64,000 nucleotides of DNA from Zygnema cylindricum (taxonomy: Eukaryota > Streptophyta > Zygnematophyceae > Zygnematales > Zygnemataceae), in contig JBBHKE010001152.1 of NCBI GenBank assembly GCA_037447655.1, positions 60,293 to 124,292 of the forward strand. The letters run 5' to 3'. Both the position numbers and the translations under genes were made by a program. Shown here in pieces: positions 23,776-35,944 of the stretch (position 1 is the stretch's first letter; every line of letters starts with the position of its first letter). The notes under the pieces are model-generated. The model had not been told where the DNA came from, did not search any database, and saw only the letters and a list, made by a program, of their open reading frames with translations.

Positions 23776-24899
23776 GTCAGGCAATCAAATTTCCCTTGGT
23801 AATTTGGAAAGTAAATTTTGTACCGGGATATTGTATGTCCTGGAAACTATGTATTGTTATTAGCACTACTGTTTTTTTTGCGTCATAAATCAACTTTTCT
23901 TTGTCCACACCTCCGATTTTATATTTTGTTTTATATTTTATGTATATATTATGTAAATATGTATATATTTGTATAGGTTTTTAAAATATATGTTACTGCG
24001 AGTCTATTTTTTGTCTTTGGACAGCCAAGGGATGTTCATCTCAACCGTCAGATTAAATATGTGCTGGAGAAAAATATCAAATTAAGTTGATGAAAAGGCC
24101 TCTCATATAGCATTAGGATTTAAAGAATACAAAAAACTCTTTTAACGTGACTTTATAGAGAAAGTCAGACTGATAAAGTGGAATGTCATCAAGTAAAAAA
24201 AAAGTTAAGCAAACAGTACATGAATAATTTCACTCTGCACTGTGATAGTTAAGGCATAATTTTTGTCCATTGTTTGTATCAAATAAGATTTATGGTGTAA
24301 AAAGAGAAAATTGTATAAATATTTACAAATTACTTATTGGCAAATTGACTAAATACTTTTACTTCTCATGGATTGGATTATTTTCAGAGATGATATTGAA
24401 TGTTTAAATTTGTACCAAAAGTGTGGTAAAAGTGGAGCAGAATATTCTTTTCACTCCTAATGCACTTCTAAAATAATTGTTTGTAGGCCCTGAAAGAGTG
24501 AACATTTGGAATAGTGTTCAATATTGAAGGAAAGCTAAAGCCGCAATGCTCTCTTCGAAGGAGTGTAACTGTAGCATAATTTGTTCTATGTACTTCGGAT
24601 CAGTTCATGATTTAACAACGAAGTAACCAATCTGATTACGACATAAAAATTAAAAGAAAGAGAAAGATGAGAATGTGGGTTTGTATCAATTTCTCTCTCA
24701 ACTTCATAAAGTTTTTACTAAAGGTGTACAATTTTTTTAGGGAAAAACATAGCAATGGCCTTTTTGTTTGGATCCCGACTGATTGGGCAGTCCGTTTTAG
24801 AATGTTTTAAATCATTGGGGCATTTCGAACCATCTAAATCGAAATATGGCCATAAACTGTCCAATCGTTGAAAACCTTGTAAGATCTCTTTTAGAAACC

Positions 24900-25930
24900 A
24901 TGATGGTAGAACCATCTGAGCACATAGTAACAATCAAAAGGAAAAAACAAACAAAGAGAAAGTGAAAATTGAAACTGAAAAACCGAACGCTTTGAAAGTG
25001 AGCAAAAAGGAAAAAAGAGTTTGAAAGAAACAAACTAACTCGCTAACAAGGGCAAAAGCCAACAAAAGACGTCGAAAGGAAAAACGAGCACAAGAACAAC
25101 AACAACAAAGCAAACCCAAAACAATAACTATAAACCGGACTTCTTTATACTAAAAAAACTAATAAAAACAACCCTTTATAGTCCCTTAGGCTCTCGCGTG
25201 AGATAGATCCGGAACACATCGACGATCCATAACGATAATAACAGGTAGAAGAAGAAGATTGCATTCGTTGTAAATCCACTAATAAATACTCAAAAGAAAA
25301 AAGAAGAAAAAACGAAAAGCAAGGACAGAAGCGATAGGGTCCTCCTCTCGAAAGAACGCGGACCACAAGTACGAAGGAACTCATCGAGAGCAACTCAAAA
25401 CACCCGGATATCACAACATATTACATAATCTACAACATCGTATATGCTATGGATGATTCTATTGCATGGCAGTCGCTATATAATAAAATCATTCACAGCA
25501 TGGTGGTGTGCATAATCTCCCTTGTTCTTCTTAACAACGTCAAGTCACAGCTACTCCGACATTTTGAGCTCCAAGGAGAGCGACTATCACCGAGACAAGA
25601 TTCGCTGAATCAACACCTCAAAAAACACAACGTACACCATCGAGCAAGACTACAACAATCCAACCGAGATGGAATGATATTTGAAACCCAACGGACAGGA
25701 CTCTCCCTACTTAGAAGCAATAGTCGCAATAGTCACAATAGTGTCACGAATAGTGTCAGTATACTACATTATACAACAGTTAAAAACTTGTAGCATTGCG
25801 TCTAATATGGATAGTAAAGCAGCAAGACTATTAAAAAGCGTCACGGTACCAATAATCAGTGAGAACTGTAGTTCAATAGTGTGGCTCAAGTACTTGTAGT
25901 TCATAATAGTACTGCTCACATACTAAAACC
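24900..25930. repeat. Relic of a dispersed repeat, partner of 3700-4350
   Basis: Phrases in the same order as at 3.7-4.35 kb (see that entry) point to common descent. A segment near 25440-25560 with 'aaaatcattcacagcatggtggtgtgc' matches 'gaaatcataaatagtgtggtgtgc' near 4297. No intact ORF remains. The class is unknown. Confidence 0.35.
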
Positions 25931-27567
25931 CCTCGGAAACGTAGCACTACCGTACGTCACACAATTTACAGCTTTCAGGTGCCTCCTCTGTGCCTTTTGT
26001 TAGCTCGGAGAACAAGTTGACCTTCTCAAAAATTAAAAATATCTTAAAAGTTATGGTGAGTTTTTGACGGAACCGTTGAACCACGAGACCAAAATTTGGT
26101 CAATACATTCTATCATGTCAAAATTAGTGTTTTAACTGGTTCAAAATACATACTACACGTACTTGCAATCTAGTTCATACAATATGTACACTTTATTTTA
26201 TGATTTAAAATATGATTCAAACATATATCAACATCAAAGAAAATCCTGACACTAACAACATTATTAACTACAGGACTAAATATGTCCTGATACTAAAACC
26301 ACATTCACACTAATACGGACTCTATGTTGTGAAATAGTCAGAAGAGAGGAACCATAAACTTTTTGAAGTTGTATACTTGTGAAACAAAGCCAAAACAGAC
26401 TTTGAAAAATGGGCACATACTTTTTATACAAACAGAAGGGGATGCTACAACAAAAACTGTCAAAGATGAGAGAACCAAGCAGAAAATGACACATGACAGC
26501 CATAAAACTAAACATAATTCAGTTAAGACTGTTGCTGATGTCAGCAGTTCGATACAATAGATCACCGTGACAGCGTGAACCAACTAAGTTGAAATGTGAA
26601 GAAACATTAGGAAACTCGACCTGCAGTAAACCCATATTTTACTCAAATTATACAGTATAATACGCGTATGATATAGGTGAAGTCATATTACGTTTCCATT
26701 TGTTTTTGCACATTTCAATCACGGAACAAGGAACCTCAAGTGAGCAGGGTGTTAAACATAGACCACAGTACAGAAAAACACTAAGGCTATCCACGCTGGC
26801 AGCAAGTTATAAATGTTTATATAATGTTCCTATGAAGTGACCTAATGGTTGCTAAAAATCGGGTAAAAATTGGAAACCACTACAAAAACATTATATAAAC
26901 ATTCTAACTTGCAGTCAGCATGAATACCCTTGCTTTTATGATTCAATTCGGTAGCAATCTTTACCAAACTAGCGCATTGCCTTTAGAAAACGAAAAAAAA
27001 GTCAGACTAGCAGCATGTATGAACGGGAAATGGAGCACAAATTTTTACCTACGCTTGTTGAAAAGTTAATAAGTGACCCGTTAACAACAACAGAGAAATT
27101 TCCAAAGAAAGCATCTGAACTTAAGTATCTATACTTGGCCACCAATAAATAAAGCAGATATCAAACAGAAATTCTAAAAACATTGAGAGACAATTCCAAG
27201 TTGGTATATCAGTAAAATACGAGGCAATGGCCATTGTAACTGATCACAATAAATTGCAAAAAAGACAATACCATTAAACTTTTCCTTGGCAACTAAACAA
27301 GGGGCAACCTCAAATCTACAAACAAAACAATGCTCTTTTCCCAAATCTGCTTCTCCTTTTTTTCTTTTAATCTCTATGTGCCTAATACCCTAAACAAGTA
27401 GATGCGCTCAAAAATACAACCATACCTTCGGCTCACAGCTTCGTTTGACGTGTTTCCGCAATTCCTAGAAGGCCATGCTTTCTGCACTCCTAAAATCATG
27501 CCATTTAGCAGCAAACTCATTTTCTGACTAAATATTACTTTACAGGAAGTCCTGAAAAAAATTATCT

Positions 27568-28189
27568 CTACTCTGATGGAGGTGGAGGAGGAGTTTCCTT
27601 CGGATGTTTTGAACCATAGTGGTCAACTAATTGGTTATGATTCGCCAGCGAAGACTGCGAGCTCTCACATCACATACATTCAAATTACACACCACCTAAA
27701 ATAAGAACGTTTGACTATAACTTGTTCCAACTTGTCTCTGCGACGTTAAACAACTTAAAATGGCAATGACTTAAATTATATTATCAAAACTGAGACATAT
27801 GAAAGCAGATAGCGGCAGGTATATGAGTGCACGAAGTGAAGAATTGCCACAGTACTGACATTAGCAAGGATAATCCATAACAGATGACCGTTAAAACAGT
27901 GCAATTTCATTATGGAGTTCTGGAAGAAAATGCATGAGTCTAATAGAAAATAAATGACTACTGAGATAATAGCAACTACTATTAGAAATTCAGTGCCTTT
28001 TTGCAAAGTGTTAACAGAAATTAAACAATGTGCCAAGAAAAGGTAAAGGGTTTGCAAAGAAAACACCTTGCATATGGGACAAATAGTCTTAAGAGCAGCA
28101 GCTCTAGCTTCAAATTGAGATCCTTTTTGCTTCTGGTCCTTAGAAGCATTCTTCTTCTGAGCTTCAAGCTTTTGTTTTCCTCGAGTCAT
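27568..28189 (-). CDS. Small C2H2 zinc-finger protein, ZNF706/At2g23090-like, two exons
   Basis: Exon 1 is 28189-28067 and exon 2 is 27654-27568, joined by a GT-AG intron in phase 0. The product is 69 residues. It begins MTRGKQKLEAQKKN, the lysine-rich start shared by this small family, and the same charged segment resembles SERF/4F5 proteins. It then has one finger with the pattern C37-x2-C40-x12-H53-x4-H58, reading CPICK…DHYGSKHPK. The tail is Pro-rich, ending PPPPPSE. The intron splits the finger between its Cys and His halves. The first ATG is at 28189. The frame is open for a few codons upstream but has no earlier ATG. The molecular role of the family is poorly known. Confidence 0.88.
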
Positions 28190-29230
28190 ATCTGCTGTCA
28201 CGATAGAAAACCAACCTTGACCTTATCTTTTTTTCTTCTAGTCTTATATCTCTCTCCTTCCCTCCTCTATTATATCTTCTGTAATTCTTTCAAAATTTTC
28301 CGATATTCTCGCAAAGCAACCTAGTGAAAGGTAAAAAGACTGTTAATTTTTATCTGCTGATCTGCTTCTACAGTATGATTTTCCTTTCGATTGACCCAAG
28401 ACAAATCATAATCAGCAGTGGAAACATAGAAGAAAAGAAAAGAAATAGCCAAAAGAAAAGGAGCCGTTGGAAGGAAAGTAATAATTAATCATCTTTACTT
28501 TGTTCCTTTCATTCCATGGACGACGAATCAGCTTCTTATTTTTCCTAAGGGTTCATTTTGAGTTAAAAAGTACGTTTCTCCAACATGTCTTGATATTGTC
28601 GGAAATACAGTTACGAGAGACAAAGTACACGGAGGCAGTTTTCTGGCAGACGTCAATCAGGTAGCCTTTTCATCGAACAGTAAAAAGAATAAAAATAAAA
28701 ATGTTTTTTTTTTTTTCTGGCTTCACTACTTTTTTTGCCATTTCCCAAGAGCTACATTACTTTTTAATTCCTTCTAGCTGATTTTTGTTCTGTACAAAAA
28801 GCACCATTTGTTTTGCAGTACGTGTGTAAAAAAATTCTAACAATATTACGCGATATGAAATTGCTGTTTTCTTGTATCGATGAGATTCGATATTTTTAGA
28901 GTAATTCATTACCGTGTGCAATACTCATTCAATGCAATAACTGTTGTGACGCATTGCGATATTTCATGCCTAGCTCCAATATTAGTACAATAAGGGCAGC
29001 GTTTCGACTTTCAGTAATGAACATCCTGTACGGTCTGTTATACCGTTTCACGTGGCAATAACGTGAACCGGAAAAGGCCCAAAACGACAATTTTGTGTGC
29101 CAACACTACTCACCTTGCATATGCCTATCTGACGCGTGGACGCGTAATAATGTGTCTTCAACTTTACAATCAGCCCAATTTGGAAAATCTTGCAAATCTT
29201 TGACAGACTTTTCGGGCATTGACGTTTGAC
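28190..29230. other. Upstream region of the zinc-finger gene, nothing further recognised
   Basis: AT-rich sequence with a pyrimidine-rich leader just upstream of the ATG (28215-28300 on the plus strand). No coding exon, RNA gene or clear repeat was seen up to the TIR element at 29231. Confidence 0.45.
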
Positions 29231-29997
29231 CATAGTTCAAAAGTAGGTGAAGGTAGGCCCATACAATATGCTTATTGTATGCAAAACATACAATATGACC
29301 TTATGAGTTATGACCCATATTCATAGTTGTTCACGGCGTTTAGTGCGAACGATTTAATCGCGACGAATTATACGTAACAAACGAATTGAACCTTTTGAAA
29401 AAATCGTAAAAATAGTTAATGAATTTTCGTCCGTACTATTTCGTACATGTAACCAAAAATAAATTTCACATATACCGCAGTTTGTACCATTTTCGTACAT
29501 TTTCCGTATCTTCTCGTTATGGTCCGTACATTTTTGGTACAATTCCGTAAAATTTATGTTCAGTTTACCGGACAGAAAGTACTACGAAGTGCAACGTACC
29601 GTACAAAACCGTACAGCTATCGTAAAATACCGTACAGTTTCCGTGAATTAGCCGTTCAATTTACCGGATAGAAAGTACATCACGTTTTTTTCCGATTTAT
29701 TCAAAAGTCACGAATTATACGTTATAATCGGAAAAAAGGAAAAAATCGCGCGATTTGAACAACTATACTCATATTGTATTCGGACCTATTCGGACCAATT
29801 AAAACATTCAGACCAAAAATTGGACCAATTAAAACATTTGGACCAAAAAAAATTATTTACACCGTCAGATTTTGACGATCGGAAGGTCGCTGATCAAAGT
29901 AGCGATCTAAGAAGATCACATGAAAAGCCCATAACACAACTTACGCTAAAGGCGCCGACCAAAGGCCTACCATAAAAACGCCTACTTTTGAACTATG
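29231..29997. mobile_element. TIR element interrupted by a second element
   Basis: The left end CATAGTTCAAAAGTAGG is matched by its reverse complement at 29981-29997, and the similarity extends through 'ggtaggcc' on both sides. The flanks share 'tttgac' (29225-29230 and 30000-30005), an imperfect 8-bp target duplication. About 320 bp belong to this element and the rest is the inner insertion at 29325-29764. It has no ORF of note. Confidence 0.6.
29325..29764. mobile_element. Inner TIR element, hAT-like by 8-bp target duplication
   Basis: The termini AGTTGTTCA and TGAACAACT are inverted. The flanking octamers 'atattcat' and 'atactcat' differ at one base. The subterminal stretch 'aaaaatcgcgcgatttgaac' recurs at about 61895-61914, marking a related fragment there. 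The interior is rich in 'ccgtac' and 'gtaccg'. It is non-coding. Confidence 0.6.
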
Positions 29998-30310
29998 GCT
30001 TTGACGTCCCTAGTCGGTCGCCTACTTGAAGAATTGTGACGATTCGTAGCAGCGGTCGTGTACCGGGCTCTCGATACCGCAACCAATAAAATATCGCGTA
30101 TCGAGGGGAATTTCAATACCCCGTATCGGAAATCATGGAATATTCCTCGATGTACATATCGCTAACCATTTAATGAATTTTTTCACGTGTGAAAGTTCCT
30201 TATTTATAGAGTTTAACTGTAAGCTTTACTCGAACTCGGGGATGGTAAACCATTTGAGTACAAGAAACCCATTCTAAATCAAGGAGAAATGTTTTATTCA
30301 GCCAAAATAG

Positions 30311-31195
30311 TAGTGTTGTGTATCAGTAAGGATTTGTCGATAACCGATATAGGCCTTTTTTCGGGTATCCGATAATCGATATATTGGTACGATATATCGA
30401 CATTGGTCTTATCGCCGATAAGTAGCCGATAATATCGGGTACTTATCGGCGCTAATGCCGATAACGATAATTATCGGCGATAAATGTACGGACCGCGACG
30501 ATAAATGTACGGTCTATCTGCCGAAACTGCGCCTTATTCTCGGGGCGTTGTACAAGCATAGAAAGTATCGTAGCCCCATGAAATCAGACGATTTTGTCAT
30601 GGATCAATAAAAGCGATGTACCTTTCACATCCGACGCCATGGCTTTGTCCCTTAATTCCTTGAGATCCACTGACACCGCCATCGTCAATCACTGCCGCTT
30701 TTGGCAAAAGATGCCAAAGAGCCATTCCGGATCTTGAACCTCCGCCCGTTCGCTGGTGTTTTCTCATTCCCGTCGTCGTTAGGTCGGTGCATGCAGAATG
30801 TTATTTTGCGTCCGTTGTACTTTTGTGTCCGCCGCCCTTTTCCAGTTCCATGTTCACCAGTTCTTTAGTAAACTTCCGTACGACGCTGTAAAATTTTTGT
30901 TCAGTTAACCGGCCAACGTTTATGTGCCGCGTTTACCGTAATAAATTGTAGTTAAACCGTAACGGAACAGATTTCTATACGTGGCATACCACGCTATATG
31001 AAATCAATTAAATAATATAGTATGTTATAAAGTACTATTGTATGCATACTATATATTTTTTAAGTTATCGCCGATATGGAATTTGTTGGTCCCAGACCGA
31101 TATATCGGAACCTCTGACCGTTCGATAGTTATCGTAACTGATAACTATCGGCATAGGTGTTATCGCGATAAGTTTTTTACCGATACACAACACTA
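30311..31195. mobile_element. hAT-like non-autonomous element, copy 1
   Basis: The termini are TAGTGTTGTGTATC(A/G)GTAA and its inverse TTACCGATACACAACACTA. An exact 8-bp target duplication, 'caaaatag', lies at 30303-30310 and 31196-31203. The 885-bp element has dense subterminal ccgata/tatcgg motifs, as hAT transposase-binding regions do. A short minus-strand frame near 30613-30690 (VDLKELRDKAMASDVKGTS) is shared with the other two copies and may be a coding remnant. Confidence 0.85.
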
Positions 31196-31835
31196 CAAAA
31201 TAGTAGTATTTACTATTAATAACATTTTTCATTGAGTGGCTTCTAATGAGCCGCGTCGACAAAAATATTATCATTTGCAGATTCTAAAATAGTGTTAACG
31301 CAATTATTTCACTAATTCGATTAGCAATGCGCGCTGTACTTCTACTGTAGTCTTCTACGGCTTCCGTTCCAGTTCCAAAATTTGACCCTTCCTGCCCGAT
31401 CGCGTTGATTTTTTTCCATGAACTTTTTTTTTGCAGGATTTCTTTTTTTCGTTACTTGTTTTTTTTTTTTTCAAGCTTCGGAAGTTGCCGTTTACGGATC
31501 AGCAGGTTCGGACAGCGCTTCCTCCGATTCTGGCATCACCAGCACCAGCATCCTTCACAACCTGCCGTTGCAGACATTGTCAGTTTGATCGCAATTTTTT
31601 CATTCATTTTTTTTTTTTTATTACTTTTTTCTTCCTCTCTCGGCTGTGTGGATGCCTTCCACAGGCGTGAGAGAACGCTGCCATTAGTTTATTGTTCCAC
31701 TAATTGTTGGTGGCTTGATCCATTTATCTCTCTCTCTTATTTCCTGAAACAGAATCAGAACCAAAGAATCAAAGAATCACATACTGAAGGAGTTTAATAA
31801 CAGTGTTTTGGTGCCGATAAATATACTCCGTCATC

Positions 31836-34800
31836 ATGGCGGCCGCCAGTGCTCCGATTGCTATGAAGGAGGCCCTAACGGTAATAGCAGGCTTTCTTAT
31901 CCGCAGATTGGCATTAAATTTAGCAGTGACTGTTGTGTTTTGGATTAACTCCTGCTGTATACTTTTTTTAGCGAAGATGATAAACTATTTCTGTTTTTTT
32001 TGGATTATTTTCAATAACGATCTTGGAATGCTGCTATTCTAATGGTTTTACCATATCTAATAAGTGCCAGTAGTACACCATCTCACGTGTATCTGTTTTG
32101 CAATGCTGTATTGTAGTAGTTTAATATTTTTATTAAAGAAATGGCTTCCGTAAGGGCCAGTAGTATACCATCTCACATGTATCTGTTTTCTCAATTTTGC
32201 AGTTGACGACTTTAGGAGTAAATCAACAATTCATTACGTTCACTCATGTGACGATGGAGTCGGAAAAGTTTATCTGTATTCGAGAAACAGCTCCCTCTAA
32301 CAGTGTAGTGATCGTTGATATGGCGATGCCAATGCAACCTCTTCGTAGGCCAATCACGGCAGATTCTGCCCTTATGAATCCTACAAGCAGAGTTTTGGCT
32401 CTCAAAGGTACGCACAAATGATCCATCTAATGATTGGTCATAAGTTTTTAATTAGTGTTGGCTTTCAAGGGTACTTGAAAATTGTCCATCTAATGGTTTG
32501 TCATAAGTTATCTGTTTTTTAAGTGTTGCCCTAACCTACGCGGAAATGATCCATGTAATGATTGATCAAGAGTGTAATTGCCAGGTCTAGATCTTTCTGT
32601 TTTTCGACTGAACTGTCGTTTTTGATGTGATTCTGTTTTGCCCAGCTCAAATACAAGGAACAACTCAAGATCATCTGCAGATTTTCAACATAGAGGAAAA
32701 AGCAAAAATGAAGTCATACCAAATGCCAGAGCAGGTAAGCTACAGGAACTTGATCTGCTGCCAAAGAGGATGTATTGAAGGAATCACAGCCAGTATTTCA
32801 AATACAGACTTAGGAACATAACTGTTATTTCATCTGTTTTTTGTTCTTACTATTCTGTGTTTGTTTGGCAGGTTGTATTTTGGAAGTGGGTGACACCATC
32901 GCTGTTGGGTCTTGTGACTCAGACCTCGGTCTATCATTGGTCGATTGCAGGTAATAACGTCACTTTTTGATCCAAATTCCCTGAATTAAAGGGCACACAT
33001 TGGCCCTGGCTGATATTTTTCTCCACGCTGACACGTTTCAGGTTCTACTTTCAGGCAGACTTTTTCAATATTTAGTTGTTTTTCTATTTATTTCCAGGAA
33101 CCTCGGAGCCAGTGAAGATGTTTGAACGGACAGCAAATTTGGCGGGAAACCAAATCATTAACTATCGATGTGACCCCTCGGAGAAGTGGTTGGTCGTGGT
33201 TGGAATCGCTCCAGGAGTACCAGAGGTTGGTTTATCGTTTAGCGAGCTCTTGCATTAAATACTAAGTGACCAACTTATGCTGTTTCAAGGAAGGTAGGTG
33301 AGTTGTATTATTTTTGAAATCAGGCTATATAGGTCATTCCCGGCAGAGACTTTCCTATTCTTTTTGTTTCTTTATGGTGACATAGTCCTTTCTGGTTGCA
33401 GAGACCCCAACTTGTTAAGGGCAATATGCAACTTTTCTCTGTGGATCAGCAACGAAGTCAAGCTCTCGAAGCACATGCTGCTGTTTTTGCTTCTTTCAAG
33501 GTGAGAATTTGTTTTCCATTTTTTTTGGAAACTAATGTTGACTAATGTATTCACAACGGTTTAAGGAGACTATTTTCTTGGATTTTTCTTCATATTCAAT
33601 TCTGATTGCCCAAGTACCAGTGGAGCTCCCTTTTGTTTCCCCCACGTCCTTCAAGCCATGGTTTTTTTTTTTCACAGTATCTACAATATATGTTTTATAG
33701 AGGCACACATTACTGCAGATATATATATTTCGTCGTAGTCGCCTTGAAGAAGGATCATGGTCATTATGTTTGAATCAATTCTAAACCCTTGCAATTTGGT
33801 TAAGGAGTTTTCTGACTTTAATTCTTATGGTGTTTTCATGCATTCAGGTTCCTGGAAATGATACACCGTCGTTATTGATTGCTTTCTCTACGAAAAGCAT
33901 TGTGGCTGGGCAACTTGTGTCCAAGCTCCATGTCATTGAGCTAGGAGCACAGCCAGGTTGAATTTCAGATCTGTTTGACTTTTCAAACTTGTCATGGGCC
34001 GCTGCTAGCGTTGCTACATACAACTTCATTTTTTACTTTCAGATTTTAGTTTTGTTTCCTTCCTCAATATCCCACGCTCGTTCTTGCAAATGGTTGCATT
34101 TCAAACCCCAGATTTTGATGTTTTAGGATGTCAGCCAGTGAACCAGGAAGGGGTTACTGCCAATGTGTTTTGCAGGGAAAACTCCTTTTGCAAAGAAGCA
34201 AGCAGATCTTTTCTTTCCACCAGATTTTGCAGATGATTTTCCAGTGGCAATGCAGGTGAGAGCTCTATTATTTTCTTCAATATGTTTCTTGGGTCTTTCC
34301 TTAATTTGCTTGGCTTCAACTTGCAAGAGTGAGGAATTTGCTATGCCCAAGAGTGAGGATTGTTTTGAAATAAGTAGACTACGCTTTCCCCTCCCCCCCT
34401 TTTTTTTTGTCTTTTTATGGTAGATTTTGGCAAAATCTCATATATGTGATCACCAAGCTAGCCTCTTGATCGTGCACGACCTCATTGTTTTGATGTTTGC
34501 TTTCCCTTGATTTTATGCTACAGATTTCGGCAAAATACGGCCTCATCTATGTGATCACAAAGCTCGGCCTCTTGTTCGTTTATGACCTTGAAACAGCAAC
34601 AGCTGTTTATCGCAACCGTATCAGTCCCGACCCCATCTTTCTCACAGCTGATGCTCCAGCAGTGGGTGGCTTCTATGCTGTCAATCGAAGGGGACAGGTT
34701 CTGCTTGCGACTGTGAATGAGCAAACTATTGTGCCTTTCGTCAGTGGACAGGTGAATTATTCTCTTAGATTTGTCTTAGTCTGCTGTTGGGAATTTACAC

Positions 34801-35944
34801 TAGTTGATTAGTGTTAATGAGCAAACTATTGTACCTATTTCCAGTGGGCAGGTGAGCTATTCTCCTAGGTATATCTTAGCCTGCTGTTAGGATATCATAT
34901 GAGCTCATTAGTGTGAATCCTCAGTGGACAGGTGAGTTATTCTCTTAGGCATATCTTAGTGTGCTGTTGGGAATTTGAGTTCATTTGGGGAAGCTTGCAT
35001 GGGGGTTAGCGGCAGAAATGAACATGTTCTTACTGACTTTTTCTGGCTGGATTATGGCAGTTAAATAATCTGGAGCTTGCGGTCAACCTTGCAAAGCGAG
35101 GGAATCTCCCTGGTGCCGAAGGTCTGGTAAGCTAATAGAAAAGAACACCGTTTTGAAAGCAGGTGGAGGTGTTGAAGTCTCTGGTTATCAAAGTATCTGC
35201 ATGGAGTATATACACAGTATAACAGATCCTAACTATTTTTGCATGAATTTTTTAGAATATATTTTTTGACCCTCTGCTTGGCATTTCAGGTGGTACAACG
35301 TTTCCAGGAGTTGTTTTCTCAGATGAAATACAAAGAAGCAGCTGAACTTGCAGCAGATTCCCCACAGGGCATATTGAGAACTCCAGACACTGTCGCTAAG
35401 TTTCAGGTCAGAAATTTTTAGAAGGGCCCTACTGCTTGTATACCCCTGAATCTTGCAGACTGGTTTTAGGAAATAAACTAATACTCGAACTTTTTTGATC
35501 CAGGGATAGTAACTGTCTTTAGTTTCTCAGTTTGGTTGCTTATTTAAGCTGATTTTTCCTTGGAAATTCATCTGTACGCGATAGACAGAAGTCCCACCCT
35601 GAATTAAATTTCTTGAATTCCCCAAACACAACCCTTTTCAGTATATGAGGCTCTTCTTCTCCACTTTATTCGCTTTCTTCGCTATAATCCTGAATCCTGT
35701 AATTGATGTGTTTGATACTCACTTGTTTTTATTTTGTGGTGGTCAGAGTGTACCTGTTCAACCTGGAACAACCTCTCCCTTGCTTCAGTATTTTGGTACT
35801 TTGTTGACCAAGGGAAAGCTGAACGCTTTTGAATCACTTGAGCTTTCACGGTTGGTGGTTAATCAAAATAAAAAGAACCTTCTGGAGAACTGGCTTGGAG
35901 AAGACAAGCTGGAATGTAGTGAAGAGCTGGGAGACTTGGTAAAG
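31836..35944 (+). CDS. CHC: Clathrin heavy chain, 5' part only (12 exons)
   Basis: Clathrin heavy chain forms the triskelion legs of coated vesicles. Exons: 31836-31880, 32203-32407, 32646-32734, 32872-32950, 33098-33225, 33402-33500, 33848-33956, 34176-34255, 34524-34751, 35061-35126, 35290-35406 and 35747-35944. All are GT-AG and in phase, 1443 nt or 481 codons. The product starts [19 protein letters not shown]. It contains strongly conserved stretches such as [26 protein letters not shown]-like [37 protein letters not shown] and [15 protein letters not shown]. This covers the N-terminal propeller and the start of the linker, out of about 1700 residues in the family. After the donor at 35945 I find no next exon. 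The frame itself is intact. Confidence 0.93.
32060..32200 (+). repeat. Tandem duplication in clathrin intron 1 near the acceptor
   Basis: 'gccagtagtacaccatctca' followed by 'cgtgtatctgtttt' at about 32066-32100 recurs as 'gccagtagtataccatctca' and 'catgtatctgtttt' at about 32157-32190, just upstream of the exon 2 acceptor. The unit is about 91 bp. Confidence 0.75.
32394..32580 (+). repeat. Three tandem copies of the clathrin exon 2 donor edge
   Basis: The end of exon 2 and its donor ('ttggctctcaaag|gtacgc', donor at 32408), with about 50 bp of intron, recur as 'ttggctttcaagg|gtactt' (donor at about 32471) and more weakly as 'ttgccctaacctacgc' near 32525. All three are followed by 'atccat.taatg.tt.gtca'. 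The unit is about 63 bp. Confidence 0.75.
34412..34600 (+). repeat. Degenerate copy of clathrin exon 9 start in the preceding intron
   Basis: Exon 9 begins at 34524 after 'tgctacag' and encodes [23 protein letters not shown] copy of its first 60-70 bases lies at about 34424-34490 ('attttggcaaaatctc', 'atatgtgatcaccaagcta', 'gcctcttgatcgtgcacgac'), about 100 bp upstream. That copy is preceded by 'ggtag' rather than a good acceptor. Confidence 0.8.
34712..34985 (+). repeat. Three tandem copies of the clathrin exon 9 donor edge
   Basis: The true donor is at 34752 ('agtggacag|gtgaat'). Copies with donors at 34851 ('agtgggcag|gtgagc') and 34932 ('agtggacag|gtgagt') follow. Each continues as 'tattctc.tag..atatctta..ctgctgtt.gga'. 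The second copy also repeats about 30 nt of exon ('aatgagcaaactattgt.cct'). The decoy donors fit the gtragt consensus better than the true one. Confidence 0.85.

Larger units (their letters stand above)
20838..27567. other. Intergenic stretch, AT-rich, no gene recognised
   Basis: About 6.7 kb between the PRA1 stop and the zinc-finger gene. A T-rich run lies just after the PRA1 stop. The stretch holds a minisatellite (23641-23775), fragments of the 'atcaacttttctccgtgcacac' MITE core (near 21445 and 23890) and the relic repeat at 24.9-25.9 kb. None of the short ORFs has a recognisable domain or a convincing exon structure. Confidence 0.5.

Noticed and set aside
23539-23784. Lys-rich repeat protein on the minus strand
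   Set aside because: The frame is produced by a 15-bp minisatellite. No start context, partner exon or family was seen.
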